A stretch of DNA of 58,766 nt from an uncultured bacterium (GTDB lineage: Bacteria; Cyanobacteriota; Vampirovibrionia; Gastranaerophilales; Gastranaerophilaceae), in NCBI GenBank assembly GCA_902763805.1, contig CACWTN010000011.1, forward strand, positions 1-58,766. The letters run 5' to 3'. Below are positions 33,832-42,578 of this stretch, in pieces. Position 1 is the first letter of the stretch; every line of letters begins with the position of its first letter. The translations under genes were made by a program, and so were the position numbers. The notes under the pieces were generated by a model. It worked only from the letters and a program-made list of their open reading frames with translations. It did no database searches and had not been told where the DNA came from.

Positions 33832-34335
33832 ATGTTTGAGACGGTTTTAGATTATATAGCTCGGACAAATTTATTCAATTTTATAATATTTGCAGGTATT
33901 TTTGCGCTTATTTTCTGGAAAATCGATTTAATAGGCGGACTGGAAAGAGGCACTCAGGCAATTGCCGATAAAATCGAAGAATCCGAAACAAAGAAAGAAG
34001 AAGCTGAAACCGGTCTGAAAACAATTGAAGACAAGGTGTCAAATCTTGAAGAAGAAATTGACGGAATTGTCAAAAAATCGGAAGAAAACGCTAATCTTGT
34101 CGGTCAAAAGATTTTAACGGATGCGGAGCAAACTGCTGAAAATATTAAATCCGGCACAGCAAAACTTACCGAAAACAAAACTGCTCTGATAAAAAATGAC
34201 ATTATGCGCAGAGCATCACTGGCTGCGGTTGAAACAGCCAAAAACCATATAATAAATGAACTTATGAGAAATCATGAGCTTCATAACAAACTCATAGATG
34301 AAAGTATAGAGGCTATAAACGGCGAAAGCATATAG
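33832..34335 (+). CDS. atpF: ATP synthase F0 subunit b
   Basis: A 167-residue protein with an N-terminal membrane helix (about 14-31), then a long coiled coil that reaches the F1 head. It differs from b' by a longer and more acidic stalk. It lies upstream of the delta gene as in cyanobacteria. GAAAGG ribosome site. Confidence 0.9.
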   Translation: MFETVLDYIARTNLFNFIIFAGIFALIFWKIDLIGGLERGTQAIADKIEESETKKEEAETGLKTIEDKVSNLEEEIDGIVKKSEENANLVGQKILTDAEQTAENIKSGTAKLTENKTALIKNDIMRRASLAAVETAKNHIINELMRNHELHNKLIDESIEAINGESI

Positions 34336-34364
34336 TCTTTTAATCAATAAGGTGGAAATCTAAA

Positions 34365-34907
34365 ATGGCGGAACTTGTATCAAAAAAATGGGCAAAAGCT
34401 CTTATGGAACTGGCATCGGAGGACGAAAACTTATCTAAAGAAGAAGTTTTGTCAGACCTTCGGAATGTTGCCGAAACTATTAACAATTCTGCCGAATTAT
34501 CGAATGTAATTAATAATCCTTCAATATCAACAGAGGAAAAGCAAATTGTAATTTGCAAACTTTTTCAGGAAAGGGTTAAACCCATTGTTTATAACTTCCT
34601 GTTTGTACTGAACCTCAAGAAAAGATTGAATATTATTAATGAAATTGCAGAGGAGTTTGAAAAAGAGCTTGAAGAACTTAAAAATATTGTAAGAGTAGAT
34701 ATCACATCTGCAATAGATTTGAGTGATGAAAAGAAAATGAATATTAGAGACCGTGTTGCCGAAAAACTCAGAAAAGAAGTCAAAGTTTCCTGGGGAGTTG
34801 ACGAAGATATTATCGCCGGTCTGATATTTAATATTAACGATACTGTTGTTGATAACAGTATAAGACACAAATTAGACACTTTGAGCAGTATGATAATAAA
34901 AGGATAA
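34365..34907 (+). CDS. atpH: ATP synthase F1 subunit delta
   Basis: A 180-residue protein with an all-helical N-terminal domain (1-105) and a C-terminal domain with IRDRVAEKLRKEVKVSWGVDEDIIAGL and the conserved end IRHKLDTLSSMI. It joins the peripheral stalk to the top of F1. Standard length. Confidence 0.93.
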   Translation: MAELVSKKWAKALMELASEDENLSKEEVLSDLRNVAETINNSAELSNVINNPSISTEEKQIVICKLFQERVKPIVYNFLFVLNLKKRLNIINEIAEEFEKELEELKNIVRVDITSAIDLSDEKKMNIRDRVAEKLRKEVKVSWGVDEDIIAGLIFNINDTVVDNSIRHKLDTLSSMIIKG

Positions 34908-34939
34908 AAACATATTACAAGATATAAGAGAGGACAAAA

Positions 34940-36454
34940 ATGGCAGTAATTAATCCTGATGAAATTAGTTCAATATTAAAAGAGAACATCAGAAACTACG
35001 AAGCAAAAGCTGAAGTATCAAATGTCGGCAGTGTTCTTGAAGTAGGTGACGGTATTGCTAGAATATACGGCCTGCGCAACGTAATGTCAAACGAACTTGT
35101 TGAATTTGAAGACGGCAAAGGAACATTGGGTATTACACTGAACCTTGAAGAAGGCAACGTCGGTGTTGTAATTTTGGGTGAATACACTCACATTAAAGAA
35201 GGTATGACGGTTAAAACTACCGGAAGAATTGCTTCTGTTCCTGTTGGTGACGCACTTATCGGAAGAATAGTTAACCCGACGGGACGTCCTATTGACGGTA
35301 AAGGTGATATCGTTACAGACAGAACAAGACCTATTGAAAAGGTTGCACCCGGTATTGTAGCAAGAAAATCAGTTCACCAGCCGCTTCAGACAGGATTAAC
35401 GGCTATTGACGCTTTAACTCCTATCGGCAGAGGTCAGCGTGAGTTAATCATCGGTGACCGTCAGACAGGTAAAACTGCCGTTGCTATTGATACGATAATC
35501 AACCAAAAGGGCGGCGACGTAATTTGTATTTATGTTGCTATCGGTCAGAAAGCATCAACAGTTGCTCAAATCGCCAAAACTCTTGAAAAACACGGAGCTA
35601 TGGATTATTCAATAATCGTTGCTTCAACAGCTAACGAACCCGCTCCGCTGCAATATATCGCACCGTTTGCAGGTGTTGCTATTGCGGAAGAATTTATGGA
35701 ACAGGGAAAACACGTATTAATTGTATATGATGACTTAACTAAGCACGCTCAGGCATACCGTGCAATGAGTTTGCTTCTTAAAAGACCTCCGGGACGTGAA
35801 GCATACCCGGGTGACGTATTCTACTTACACTCTAGACTTCTGGAAAGAGCAGTTAAGCTGAATGACGAACTGGGCGGCGGAAGTATTACAGCGTTACCTA
35901 TTATTGAAACACAGGCAGGTGACGTATCTGCATACATTCCGACAAACGTTATTTCTATTACGGATGGTCAGATATTCCTTGAATCAGCACTGTTTAACTC
36001 AGGTGTAAGACCGGCAATTAACGCAGGTATTTCAGTTTCACGTGTAGGCGGTGCCGCTCAGACTAAAGGTATTAAACAGGTTGCAGGTAAGCTTCGTCTT
36101 GACCTTGCACAATTCAGAGAACTGGAAGCATTTGCGCAGTTTGCTTCTGATTTGGATGCCGCAACAAAGAAACAGTTATTAAGAGGTCAAAAGCTTACAG
36201 AAGTTCTTAAACAGCCGCAATACAAACCTCTGACAGTTGCTCAGCAGGTAACAATCCTGTTTGCCGCAAACGAAGGCTTCCTTGATGAAATTGAGGACAA
36301 AAATATTACGGCATACAAAGCAGGCTGGTTTGAATACTTTGAAGCAAATATGCCGGAACTCAGCAAATCTTTAAACGAAGGTGCAAAACTTTCTGATGAA
36401 GATATGGCAGCACTCAGAACTAAACTGGAAGAGTACGGAAAAACTTTAGGTTAG
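34940..36454 (+). CDS. atpA: ATP synthase F1 subunit alpha
   Basis: A 504-residue protein with P-loop GDRQTGKT (172-179), the [13 protein letters not shown]alker B region, and the conserved [10 protein letters not shown] (about 368-377). It forms the non-catalytic nucleotide sites of the F1 hexamer. The standard length and near-universal motifs make the call firm. Confidence 0.98.
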   Translation: MAVINPDEISSILKENIRNYEAKAEVSNVGSVLEVGDGIARIYGLRNVMSNELVEFEDGKGTLGITLNLEEGNVGVVILGEYTHIKEGMTVKTTGRIASVPVGDALIGRIVNPTGRPIDGKGDIVTDRTRPIEKVAPGIVARKSVHQPLQTGLTAIDALTPIGRGQRELIIGDRQTGKTAVAIDTIINQKGGDVICIYVAIGQKASTVAQIAKTLEKHGAMDYSIIVASTANEPAPLQYIAPFAGVAIAEEFMEQGKHVLIVYDDLTKHAQAYRAMSLLLKRPPGREAYPGDVFYLHSRLLERAVKLNDELGGGSITALPIIETQAGDVSAYIPTNVISITDGQIFLESALFNSGVRPAINAGISVSRVGGAAQTKGIKQVAGKLRLDLAQFRELEAFAQFASDLDAATKKQLLRGQKLTEVLKQPQYKPLTVAQQVTILFAANEGFLDEIEDKNITAYKAGWFEYFEANMPELSKSLNEGAKLSDEDMAALRTKLEEYGKTLG

Positions 36455-36482
36455 TATAAAACAGTAAATTGAAAGAAATAAA

Positions 36483-37397
36483 ATGCCAAACTTAAAAGAC
36501 ATAAAAAGCAGAATAAACAGTGTACAGAACACTAAAAAGATTACAAAGGCAATGAAAATGGTTGCCGCAGCAAAGGTTAAAAAAGCCGAATATACGGTAA
36601 AAGCTGCAAGACCGTTCTCTGATGAGCTTTTGCACCTTTTCAGAAAAATGCTTGCTACGGTAAATGAGAACACCTCTTACGGACTAAAAATCGAAAGAGC
36701 ACTGGATAATTATGCTGAACTTATTAAACCGAGAGAAGTTAAGGCTGAAGGTCTGCTTGTAATGACTTCAAATAAAGGTTTGGCAGGCGCATATAATGCT
36801 AACGTCATAAAGGCTGCGTTTAAACGAATCAAAGAAAACAAAGAAAACGGCATAAAGACATATATTTATCCTGTAGGACAAAAAGCGGTATCTGCGTTTA
36901 AGAACAAGCAGAGTAACGATTTTGTTCTTAAAAAAGGATACCTTGCAATAGCAAATGACCCGACCGCAACAGGTGCAGGTCTTATAGCGGAAGATTTGGC
37001 AACGGATTTTGTAAACGGAGAACTTGACAGTATTGATATCATAACCACTCACTTTAATAATATGATGTCGTACAACGTTGTTGCCTGGGAAATTTTGCCT
37101 GTTAAGGTAGAAAAAGGTGACAGTCACGATGTAGATCCTCTGATGGTATTTGAGCCATCTCCGCATGCTATATTGCAGCAGCTTGTACCAATGTATATTA
37201 CAAACTCGATTTATCAGGCATTACTTGAAGCAAATGCCAGTGAACTGGCTTCAAGAATGACCGCAATGTCAGCGGCTTCCAATAACGCAGAAGAAATGAT
37301 TAATACATTAACTGTTGACTATAACAAAGTACGTCAGGGCGCTATTACAAACGAACTTGTTGAAATTGTTTCAGGCGCTAACAGCGTAAATAATTAA
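36483..37397 (+). CDS. atpG: ATP synthase F1 subunit gamma
   Basis: A 304-residue protein. The N-terminal helix contains ITKAMKMVAAAKVKKAE and the C-terminal helix ends near EITNELVEIVSGA; together they form the rotating central shaft. It lacks an obvious redox-switch insertion of the kind found in cyanobacterial and plastid gamma. It is the last gene of this cluster; beta (atpD) and epsilon (atpC) are absent and must be elsewhere, as in cyanobacteria. Confidence 0.96.
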   Translation: MPNLKDIKSRINSVQNTKKITKAMKMVAAAKVKKAEYTVKAARPFSDELLHLFRKMLATVNENTSYGLKIERALDNYAELIKPREVKAEGLLVMTSNKGLAGAYNANVIKAAFKRIKENKENGIKTYIYPVGQKAVSAFKNKQSNDFVLKKGYLAIANDPTATGAGLIAEDLATDFVNGELDSIDIITTHFNNMMSYNVVAWEILPVKVEKGDSHDVDPLMVFEPSPHAILQQLVPMYITNSIYQALLEANASELASRMTAMSAASNNAEEMINTLTVDYNKVRQGAITNELVEIVSGANSVNN

Positions 37398-37415
37398 AGC
37401 ATTGTTTTTACACTC

Positions 37416-37451
37416 AATAGCCGTGATAATCAAATGATTATCACGGCTATT
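37416..37451. terminator. Bidirectional terminator between atpG and speE
   Basis: A perfect 16-base stem (37416-37431 with 37436-37451) and an AAAT loop, with a T/A-rich tract on both sides. It can end both the plus-strand ATP synthase and the minus-strand speE transcripts. Confidence 0.85.
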
Positions 37452-37470
37452 TTAAATTAATTTTTATAAC

Positions 37471-38343
37471 CTACAACAGCTCTTTTAAGTAATTCGGCAG
37501 TGCAAACCTTGCATTGTGGTATTCTTTATTATAAATTTTGCAGGTTTTTGTAATTGCTTCACCGCGTCTTTCGTCATAGTAAGAAAGCGGTTTAACTTCT
37601 TCCGAACAAAATGCCCAAGCCCAGTATCCGCCGGGGTATGTCGGAATATTTGACGTATAAGTTGAAACTATTGGAAATACACGTTTTAACTGAGTGTACA
37701 TTTTTTTGATTTCTTCTTTATTAGTAAAAGGAGATTCTGACTGAGCAACCATTATTCCGCCTTTTTTCATAGAGCGCTTTACGTTTGTATAAAACTCATC
37801 AGTAAACAAACCTTCTCCCGGTCCCATCGGGTCTGTTGAATCAATAAGAACGATATCGAACATATCTTCTTTGCCTTTAATGTATTCAATAGCATCTTCA
37901 ACCAGAATTTCGCACTTCGGATTATCAAGCTCGCAAGCTATAGTCGGAAGATACTTTTTGCAGGCATCAATAACCATTCCGTCAATTTCACAAAGTACGA
38001 CTTTTTCAACAGTATCGTGCTTAAGAACTTCTCTTACCGTTCCGCCGTCACCGCCGCCTATTACAAGAACTGTTTTTGGGCACGGATGCTGCATCATAGG
38101 AATATGTGCAATCATTTCATGGTAATGAAACTCATCGCCTTCGGTTGTCATCATTAAATCATCGAGCGTCAAAACTCTGCCAAGCTTTGAATCTGTATCA
38201 AATATTTCTACCTTCTGAAACTTTGATTGTTCAGAAAACAGAATATCTTTTGTTTTTATAGCAATCCCGTATCCGCCGGGAGTTATTTCTTTATAGATAT
38301 TTTGTTCTTTATCTACGCCTTGTAAAATTACTGTTTGTGTCAT
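37471..38343 (-). CDS. speE: Spermidine synthase
   Basis: A 290-residue aminopropyltransferase. The substrate loop YHEMIAHIP (93-101), the nucleotide fold VLVIGGGDGGTVREVL (about 112-127) and DVVLIDSTDPMGPGEGLF-like catalytic Asp segment identify the family, which makes spermidine from putrescine and decarboxylated SAM. No speD or speA is adjacent. The start lies directly after the HIT gene stop (38344), so the pair is co-transcribed. Confidence 0.93.
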   Translation of the reverse strand: MTQTVILQGVDKEQNIYKEITPGGYGIAIKTKDILFSEQSKFQKVEIFDTDSKLGRVLTLDDLMMTTEGDEFHYHEMIAHIPMMQHPCPKTVLVIGGGDGGTVREVLKHDTVEKVVLCEIDGMVIDACKKYLPTIACELDNPKCEILVEDAIEYIKGKEDMFDIVLIDSTDPMGPGEGLFTDEFYTNVKRSMKKGGIMVAQSESPFTNKEEIKKMYTQLKRVFPIVSTYTSNIPTYPGGYWAWAFCSEEVKPLSYYDERRGEAITKTCKIYNKEYHNARFALPNYLKELL

Positions 38344-38661
38344 TTAAACAATTCCTCCTGAAAGTATATGTATATGCAGGTGGAAAACTTCCTGTCCTGC
38401 TTCTTTTCCTGTGTTAATTACGGTTCTGTAAGACTTAATACCGAGTTTTTTTGTAGTTTCTTTAACTGTCATCATAAGCTTGCCCAATAAAGCCTCGTCA
38501 TCAAGATCATTAAGTGATTCTACGTGAACTCTGGGAACAACAAGAAGATGAACATCAGCCTTTGGATTAATATCTTTAAATACAACCGCATATTCATTTT
38601 CGTATACGAATTCCGTATTAAAATCACCGTTTATAATCTTGCAAAAAATACAATCTGTCAT
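38344..38661 (-). CDS. HIT family nucleotide hydrolase
   Basis: A 105-residue Hint-type protein with CxxC (Cys5 and Cys8) at the N-terminus and the HLHIHIL triad that gives the family its name (HxHxH). Such enzymes cleave purine nucleoside phosphoramidates or adenylates. It is short, about the size of bacterial HinT. It is followed without a gap by speE. Confidence 0.9.
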   Translation of the reverse strand: MTDCIFCKIINGDFNTEFVYENEYAVVFKDINPKADVHLLVVPRVHVESLNDLDDEALLGKLMMTVKETTKKLGIKSYRTVINTGKEAGQEVFHLHIHILSGGIV

Positions 38662-38681
38662 AATATTTACCCCTTTAGTCC

Positions 38682-39266
38682 TTATTGCTTTTTATAGTTA
38701 GTAAGCACCAAATCTTTTAATGTACTGTCATTAAGCTTTAATGCTTTCTGTAAAGATGTTTCATCAATCTCCGCACCTGCCTTGATTAACAGTGTGGAAA
38801 TCTCATTGCTTTTCTTTGAAAGAGCTAATGCTAAGAGGCTTTTACCTGTTGACATATCATTAACTTTAGCACCATGCTTCAATAAAACTTTAACTGTATC
38901 AACATTTTGAGTTGAAATAGCAAGAGCCATTAATGATTTATCGTTTACTTCCTGATTTGGATTTACACCCGCAGCCAGAAGTTTATCAACAATTTCAGGC
39001 TTATTCAGTTTTATTGCCCAATAAATAGCAGGGAGCTTCAGAATTGTGGCATTCGGGTCATAACCTGAAGCAATAAACAGACTTATAACATCTTTATCGC
39101 CCCTTTTAACTGCTTTTAAGATGCCTGTTGAGTCATAATTATAATTTTTCTGAATAATTTGTTTTATAATCTGTTCTTTCGGGGTTAACTTAATATCTTC
39201 CGCATTAACTGATGCCGAGCATAAGACCATCGCGCTGACCATAGCGAGTGTTAATATTTTTTTCAT
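38682..39266 (-). CDS. Exported ankyrin-repeat protein
   Basis: A 194-residue protein with a signal peptide (MKKILTLAMVSAMVLCSASVNA) and four to five ankyrin repeats (for example GDKDVISLFIASGYDPNA, NKPEIVDKLLAAGVNPNQ, NVDTVKVLLKHGAKVND). Ankyrins mediate protein binding; being exported, it likely acts in the periplasm or outside. It precedes the HIT gene on the same strand. A minus-strand TATAAT at 39290-39295 provides a promoter. The partner is unknown. Confidence 0.85.
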   Translation of the reverse strand: MKKILTLAMVSAMVLCSASVNAEDIKLTPKEQIIKQIIQKNYNYDSTGILKAVKRGDKDVISLFIASGYDPNATILKLPAIYWAIKLNKPEIVDKLLAAGVNPNQEVNDKSLMALAISTQNVDTVKVLLKHGAKVNDMSTGKSLLALALSKKSNEISTLLIKAGAEIDETSLQKALKLNDSTLKDLVLTNYKKQ

Positions 39267-39289
39267 ACACTTCCCTCCTTAATGTTGGT

Positions 39290-39295
39290 ATTATA
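39290..39295 (-). promoter_or_regulatory. Extended -10 promoter of the ankyrin gene
   Basis: On the minus strand TGGTATAAT lies about 24 bases upstream of the start. The surrounding TGGTATTATACCA is nearly palindromic. The -35 is weak. Confidence 0.45.
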
Positions 39296-39314
39296 CCATA
39301 ACTGAGTACAAAAA

Positions 39315-39776
39315 TCAGATTTGTTCCAACAGGTTATCCTGTTTGTAAGCCTGAACGCCAAGTTGGTCGCAGCGTTCATTATAAGGGTGTCCTGCGTGTC
39401 CTTTTACCCATTCGAATTTTGCACTGTGCCCTTCCATGGCTTTAAGCAATCGTTTCCAAAGCTCAATATTTTTGACATTTTTCCAGTTTTTCTTTACCCA
39501 GCCGTCAATCCATTTTTGATTAAAAGCATCGCACACATACTTGCTGTCAGATACAACCGTAACATCAGCCTGCTTTTTGAGAGCCTCAAATCCGACAATT
39601 ACGGCCAAAAGCTCCATCTGATTATTTGTAACGTGTTTATACCCTGCGGAAAATTCTTTTTCGTGTTTAACCCCGTTGGAATCAACATAAACAAGGATTG
39701 CTCCGTAACCTCCGGGGCCGGGATTTCCGCTGCAAGCTCCGTCTGTATATAAAGTAACTTTAACTTTGTCTGCCAT
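39315..39776 (-). CDS. rnhA: Ribonuclease HI
   Basis: A 153-residue protein with the DEDD active site: Asp12 in YTDGACSGNPG, Glu55 in NNQMELLAV, Asp77 in SDSKYV and a late Asp in HAGHPYNERCDQLG. It cleaves RNA in RNA-DNA hybrids. The standard length fits. No Shine-Dalgarno was found near the ATG; a palindrome (39795) lies upstream. Confidence 0.93.
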   Translation of the reverse strand: MADKVKVTLYTDGACSGNPGPGGYGAILVYVDSNGVKHEKEFSAGYKHVTNNQMELLAVIVGFEALKKQADVTVVSDSKYVCDAFNQKWIDGWVKKNWKNVKNIELWKRLLKAMEGHSAKFEWVKGHAGHPYNERCDQLGVQAYKQDNLLEQI

Positions 39777-39794
39777 ATATAAATTAACGCATAA

Positions 39795-39824
39795 AAATAC
39801 CCTCTTGTATACAAGAGGGTATTT
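39795..39824 (-). terminator. Palindromic hairpin after the HEAT gene
   Basis: A 30-base perfect palindrome (AAATACCCTCTTGTA and its complement) lies between the HEAT gene end and rnhA. The T-rich edge fits an intrinsic terminator. Confidence 0.7.
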
Positions 39825-39846
39825 AGTTCATCAAATATATTCAAGC

Positions 39847-40128
39847 TTATGCAGCAACACCCTGAATTTCAGAGATAAGGTATTTAGCAACCCATTCAAA
39901 ATCCTTGTTGCAGCTTGCAGCTTTTTTAAGATATTCAACAGATGCTTCACCGATTCTGATAAGAGTCATTGCAGCAACACCTCTTTTTACACCTTTTGTT
40001 GTCTGAAGCTGGTTAACAAGTTCAGGAACAACATCAGAACCTTTGTCTACCAAAATATTTTCTATTTGATTTTTTGTTGTATTATCTGCTGTTTCTAACT
40101 TGTTAAGAATTTCTGCAACTGTTGACAT
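39847..40128 (-). CDS. Small HEAT-like repeat protein
   Basis: A 93-residue helical protein with one to two HEAT/PBS-lyase-type repeats (VVPELVNQLQ, then GVKRGVAAMTLIRIGE). Such small modules serve as binding scaffolds. A strong AGAAGGAG Shine-Dalgarno precedes ATG 40128. It is divergent from the larger HEAT-like gene at 40290. Function unknown; it is not a phycobilin lyase by context, since no phycobilisome genes are seen. Confidence 0.7.
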   Translation of the reverse strand: MSTVAEILNKLETADNTTKNQIENILVDKGSDVVPELVNQLQTTKGVKRGVAAMTLIRIGEASVEYLKKAASCNKDFEWVAKYLISEIQGVAA

Positions 40129-40233
40129 TTCTTTCTCCTTCTACAATAATTTTCTTTTGCAATTTTATTATAGACCAATTTTTTCAATATTTCGGATTTC
40201 TTTGCATAATCTTAATATCATCTTAAACTCTTA

Positions 40234-40262
40234 TTTACATCAGTGAAATTTTGGGCTAAAAT
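40234..40262 (+). promoter_or_regulatory. Promoter of the 40290-ruvX operon
   Basis: TTTACA (40234-40239), a 17-base spacer and TAAAAT (40257-40262) give a good sigma-70-type match 27 bases upstream of the start. Confidence 0.6.
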
Positions 40263-40289
40263 CTAAATAAGTTTAAATAAGGGAGTAAT

Positions 40290-41885
40290 ATGAACAAAAT
40301 TCAGATAAAAGCAGAAATTTTAGCTACATTAACTGCACTTTCTACAGCACCTAAGCCTGATTCAGCGCTTTTGACAGATTTAAGAAATATTGAAGATAAA
40401 AAAACTGTCATGAATATATTAATTCGCGAGCTTATCACCGCTCCGGAACAAAAAGCAATGCTTATCTGCTGGCTTTTAACCGAACTTATTGACAAAGACA
40501 TGCTCTCAGATGAGCTCTGGAATGTTATTAAAGCTCCGGAATACAATGACCACGTTAAGATGATAGCTTTTAACATGCTTAAAGATTTGGGCAATAAAGT
40601 TGACTATGACGTAATCAGCGGATATTTTGAACAGTTTAACGAGCTTATAAACGAAGAAACCAGGCAGCTTTTGGAAACAGCAATTATGAATCCTGAGGCT
40701 CAGATTGACTTTATGGACTTTTTGAGCGCACTTTCCGAAAGCGATAAAATTACTTTAATTAAATCTCTTGAAGAAGATTATGATTATGACAGTCTTGCAA
40801 ATATACTTATTCCGGTATTCTTATACTATATTGACACAGAAGTCGGATTTGTTGCACTGGAGATTTTGGGCAGAACAAAATCTCAGCTCGCATACCATGC
40901 TCTTGAAAATGCAAAAGCACATGCTCCTCAGGAATTGCACAGCAGAATAAATAAGGCTTTATCCGAACTTAAAATGTCAGGAATAAGAGTTGATAAAACA
41001 GACGAATTTTATGCAAACATCTTAAAAGAATCAAAACCGTACAAGACTTATGTTTCTTTTCCTGACGGACACGGAAACATGGCAATTATTTTCTCAAGAA
41101 AAAGAGAAGACGGTTCTCTGCAATTCCTTGCTATAGTAGTTAACCCAAGATACGGTGTTCTGGACTCGTTCGGTTTTCATTCAATGACAGAGCAGGATTT
41201 CTGTCGTGTTGTTGATAAATTCTATAATTATCAGGAAAGATACGAAGTTAAACCTGAAATTATTAAATATATCTTAAATCAGGCAGAAGAAAATTCTTAT
41301 ACCAACGGAGAACAGATACCGTACGAATACATCTGCTGGCAGAGTATTATGCTCGATATAAATCCGGAAAAGCCGGAAATTAATGTTGAGAAAAAAGAAC
41401 TTAATCAGAAAGAAATCGATAAACTTTGCCTAAGTGAATACGTGCAGAATTGGTTCTTTGACGAAATCACTTCTGACACATTCAGTGTGTTTATTAAAAA
41501 ATTGTCAGACGAGTATAAAAAGAGCAATTTTAATGTTGATGCAGATAAATTTATAGCAGACCATTTTGACGAAATTTATACAGCACCCGAGCTTGCATAT
41601 AAACTTGTGACCTTTAACCTTGCAGCGTATTTAAGATACACAAAGGGAGATATGGAACTTGCACAGGTTTTCTATTCACTCGGAACAAACTATCAGTTTT
41701 TGACCAACATCATTCGTAAAAGCATCTATGAGTATTATGTAGGTTTAAGATTCCTTTTGAAAAACAAACAAAAAACAAGCATTGCTTTTTGTCAGCAGAA
41801 AAACACAGAGGCTGACGAATTTAAATTACTTCAGCTCGATTTGATTATATCAAGCATAGAAGCAAGGTGGGTCGAAAATGCATAG
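40290..41885 (+). CDS. Large HEAT-like helical protein, unknown function
   Basis: A 531-residue cytoplasmic protein. The first ~230 residues are short helical pairs resembling degenerate HEAT repeats; residues about 245-330 form a beta-rich domain with YVSFPDGHGNMAIIFSRKR; the rest is again helical. The stop lies within the start of ruvX (8-base overlap), so it is coupled to it. I do not recognise a known family. Its position heads a conserved-looking operon of housekeeping genes. Confidence 0.7.
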   Translation: MNKIQIKAEILATLTALSTAPKPDSALLTDLRNIEDKKTVMNILIRELITAPEQKAMLICWLLTELIDKDMLSDELWNVIKAPEYNDHVKMIAFNMLKDLGNKVDYDVISGYFEQFNELINEETRQLLETAIMNPEAQIDFMDFLSALSESDKITLIKSLEEDYDYDSLANILIPVFLYYIDTEVGFVALEILGRTKSQLAYHALENAKAHAPQELHSRINKALSELKMSGIRVDKTDEFYANILKESKPYKTYVSFPDGHGNMAIIFSRKREDGSLQFLAIVVNPRYGVLDSFGFHSMTEQDFCRVVDKFYNYQERYEVKPEIIKYILNQAEENSYTNGEQIPYEYICWQSIMLDINPEKPEINVEKKELNQKEIDKLCLSEYVQNWFFDEITSDTFSVFIKKLSDEYKKSNFNVDADKFIADHFDEIYTAPELAYKLVTFNLAAYLRYTKGDMELAQVFYSLGTNYQFLTNIIRKSIYEYYVGLRFLLKNKQKTSIAFCQQKNTEADEFKLLQLDLIISSIEARWVENA

Positions 41886-42276
41886 AGTAATGGCGCTTGA
41901 TGTAGGAACAAAGCGTATTGGTGTGGCTCTGAGCGATTTTTTACACGTTATAGCAACTCCTCATTCCTGTGTTCAAAGACAGCCTGAAGATAAGGCTCTG
42001 GAAGAAATTCAGAGGATTGCAAAAGAAAACCATGTCGGAAAAATTGTTGTGGGACTTCCCAAAAACATGGATGGTACAATTGGTTTTCAGGGACAGGACT
42101 GTATTGATTTCTCACAAAAAATTATTGGTTTTGATATAATATTAGAAGATGAAAGACTAACTTCCGAAGAAGCAGAAGAAAGACTTCGTTCAAGGAAGGT
42201 GGATTTCAGGAAAAATAAGGGACTTGTGGATATGGAAAGTGCCTGTGTGATACTTGAACAATATTTAGGACGGTAA
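41878..42276 (+). CDS. ruvX: Putative Holliday junction resolvase / pre-16S rRNA nuclease
   Basis: A 132-residue YqgF-family protein with RNase H fold: ALDVGTKRIGVALSD (residues 5-19), a conserved VGLPKNMDG, DERLTSEEAEE and the C-terminal DMESACVILEQYL. YqgF matures 16S rRNA and has been proposed to resolve junctions. The following DUF1292 gene is its usual neighbour in Firmicutes. Confidence 0.92.
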   Translation: MHRVMALDVGTKRIGVALSDFLHVIATPHSCVQRQPEDKALEEIQRIAKENHVGKIVVGLPKNMDGTIGFQGQDCIDFSQKIIGFDIILEDERLTSEEAEERLRSRKVDFRKNKGLVDMESACVILEQYLGR

Positions 42277-42279
42277 ATT

Positions 42280-42576
42280 ATGAGCGAAGAACAAAACGAA
42301 GAACAACAATTTGTAGACATTTTATGGGAAGACGGAAGCACCGTAAAATGTGAAGTTTATGATGTAATAGATTTTGAAAATAAAACTTATGCATTACTTC
42401 TCCCGCTTGAAGATGAGGACAATGATGAAGATACTGAACTTATTGTCATGGAGTATGTTGAAGAGGATGAAGACAATGCTCACTTCCAGACAATAGAAGA
42501 TGAAGACGAATTCAACAGAGTTTGCGAATACATTAATTCGCTTGAAGAAGAATACGAAGACGACGAGGAAGAATAG
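42280..42576 (+). CDS. DUF1292 (YrzB-like) protein
   Basis: A 98-residue, very acidic protein: ILWEDGSTVKCEVYDVIDFENKTYALLLP is the family core; the C-terminus is a run of Asp and Glu. The family follows yqgF in Firmicutes, and the same order is seen here. Function unknown. Confidence 0.85.
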   Translation: MSEEQNEEQQFVDILWEDGSTVKCEVYDVIDFENKTYALLLPLEDEDNDEDTELIVMEYVEEDEDNAHFQTIEDEDEFNRVCEYINSLEEEYEDDEEE

Positions 42577-42578
42577 TT

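Noticed and set aside
39847..40128. Phycobilin lyase
   Set aside because: Only a short HEAT-like module is present and there is no phycobilisome context.
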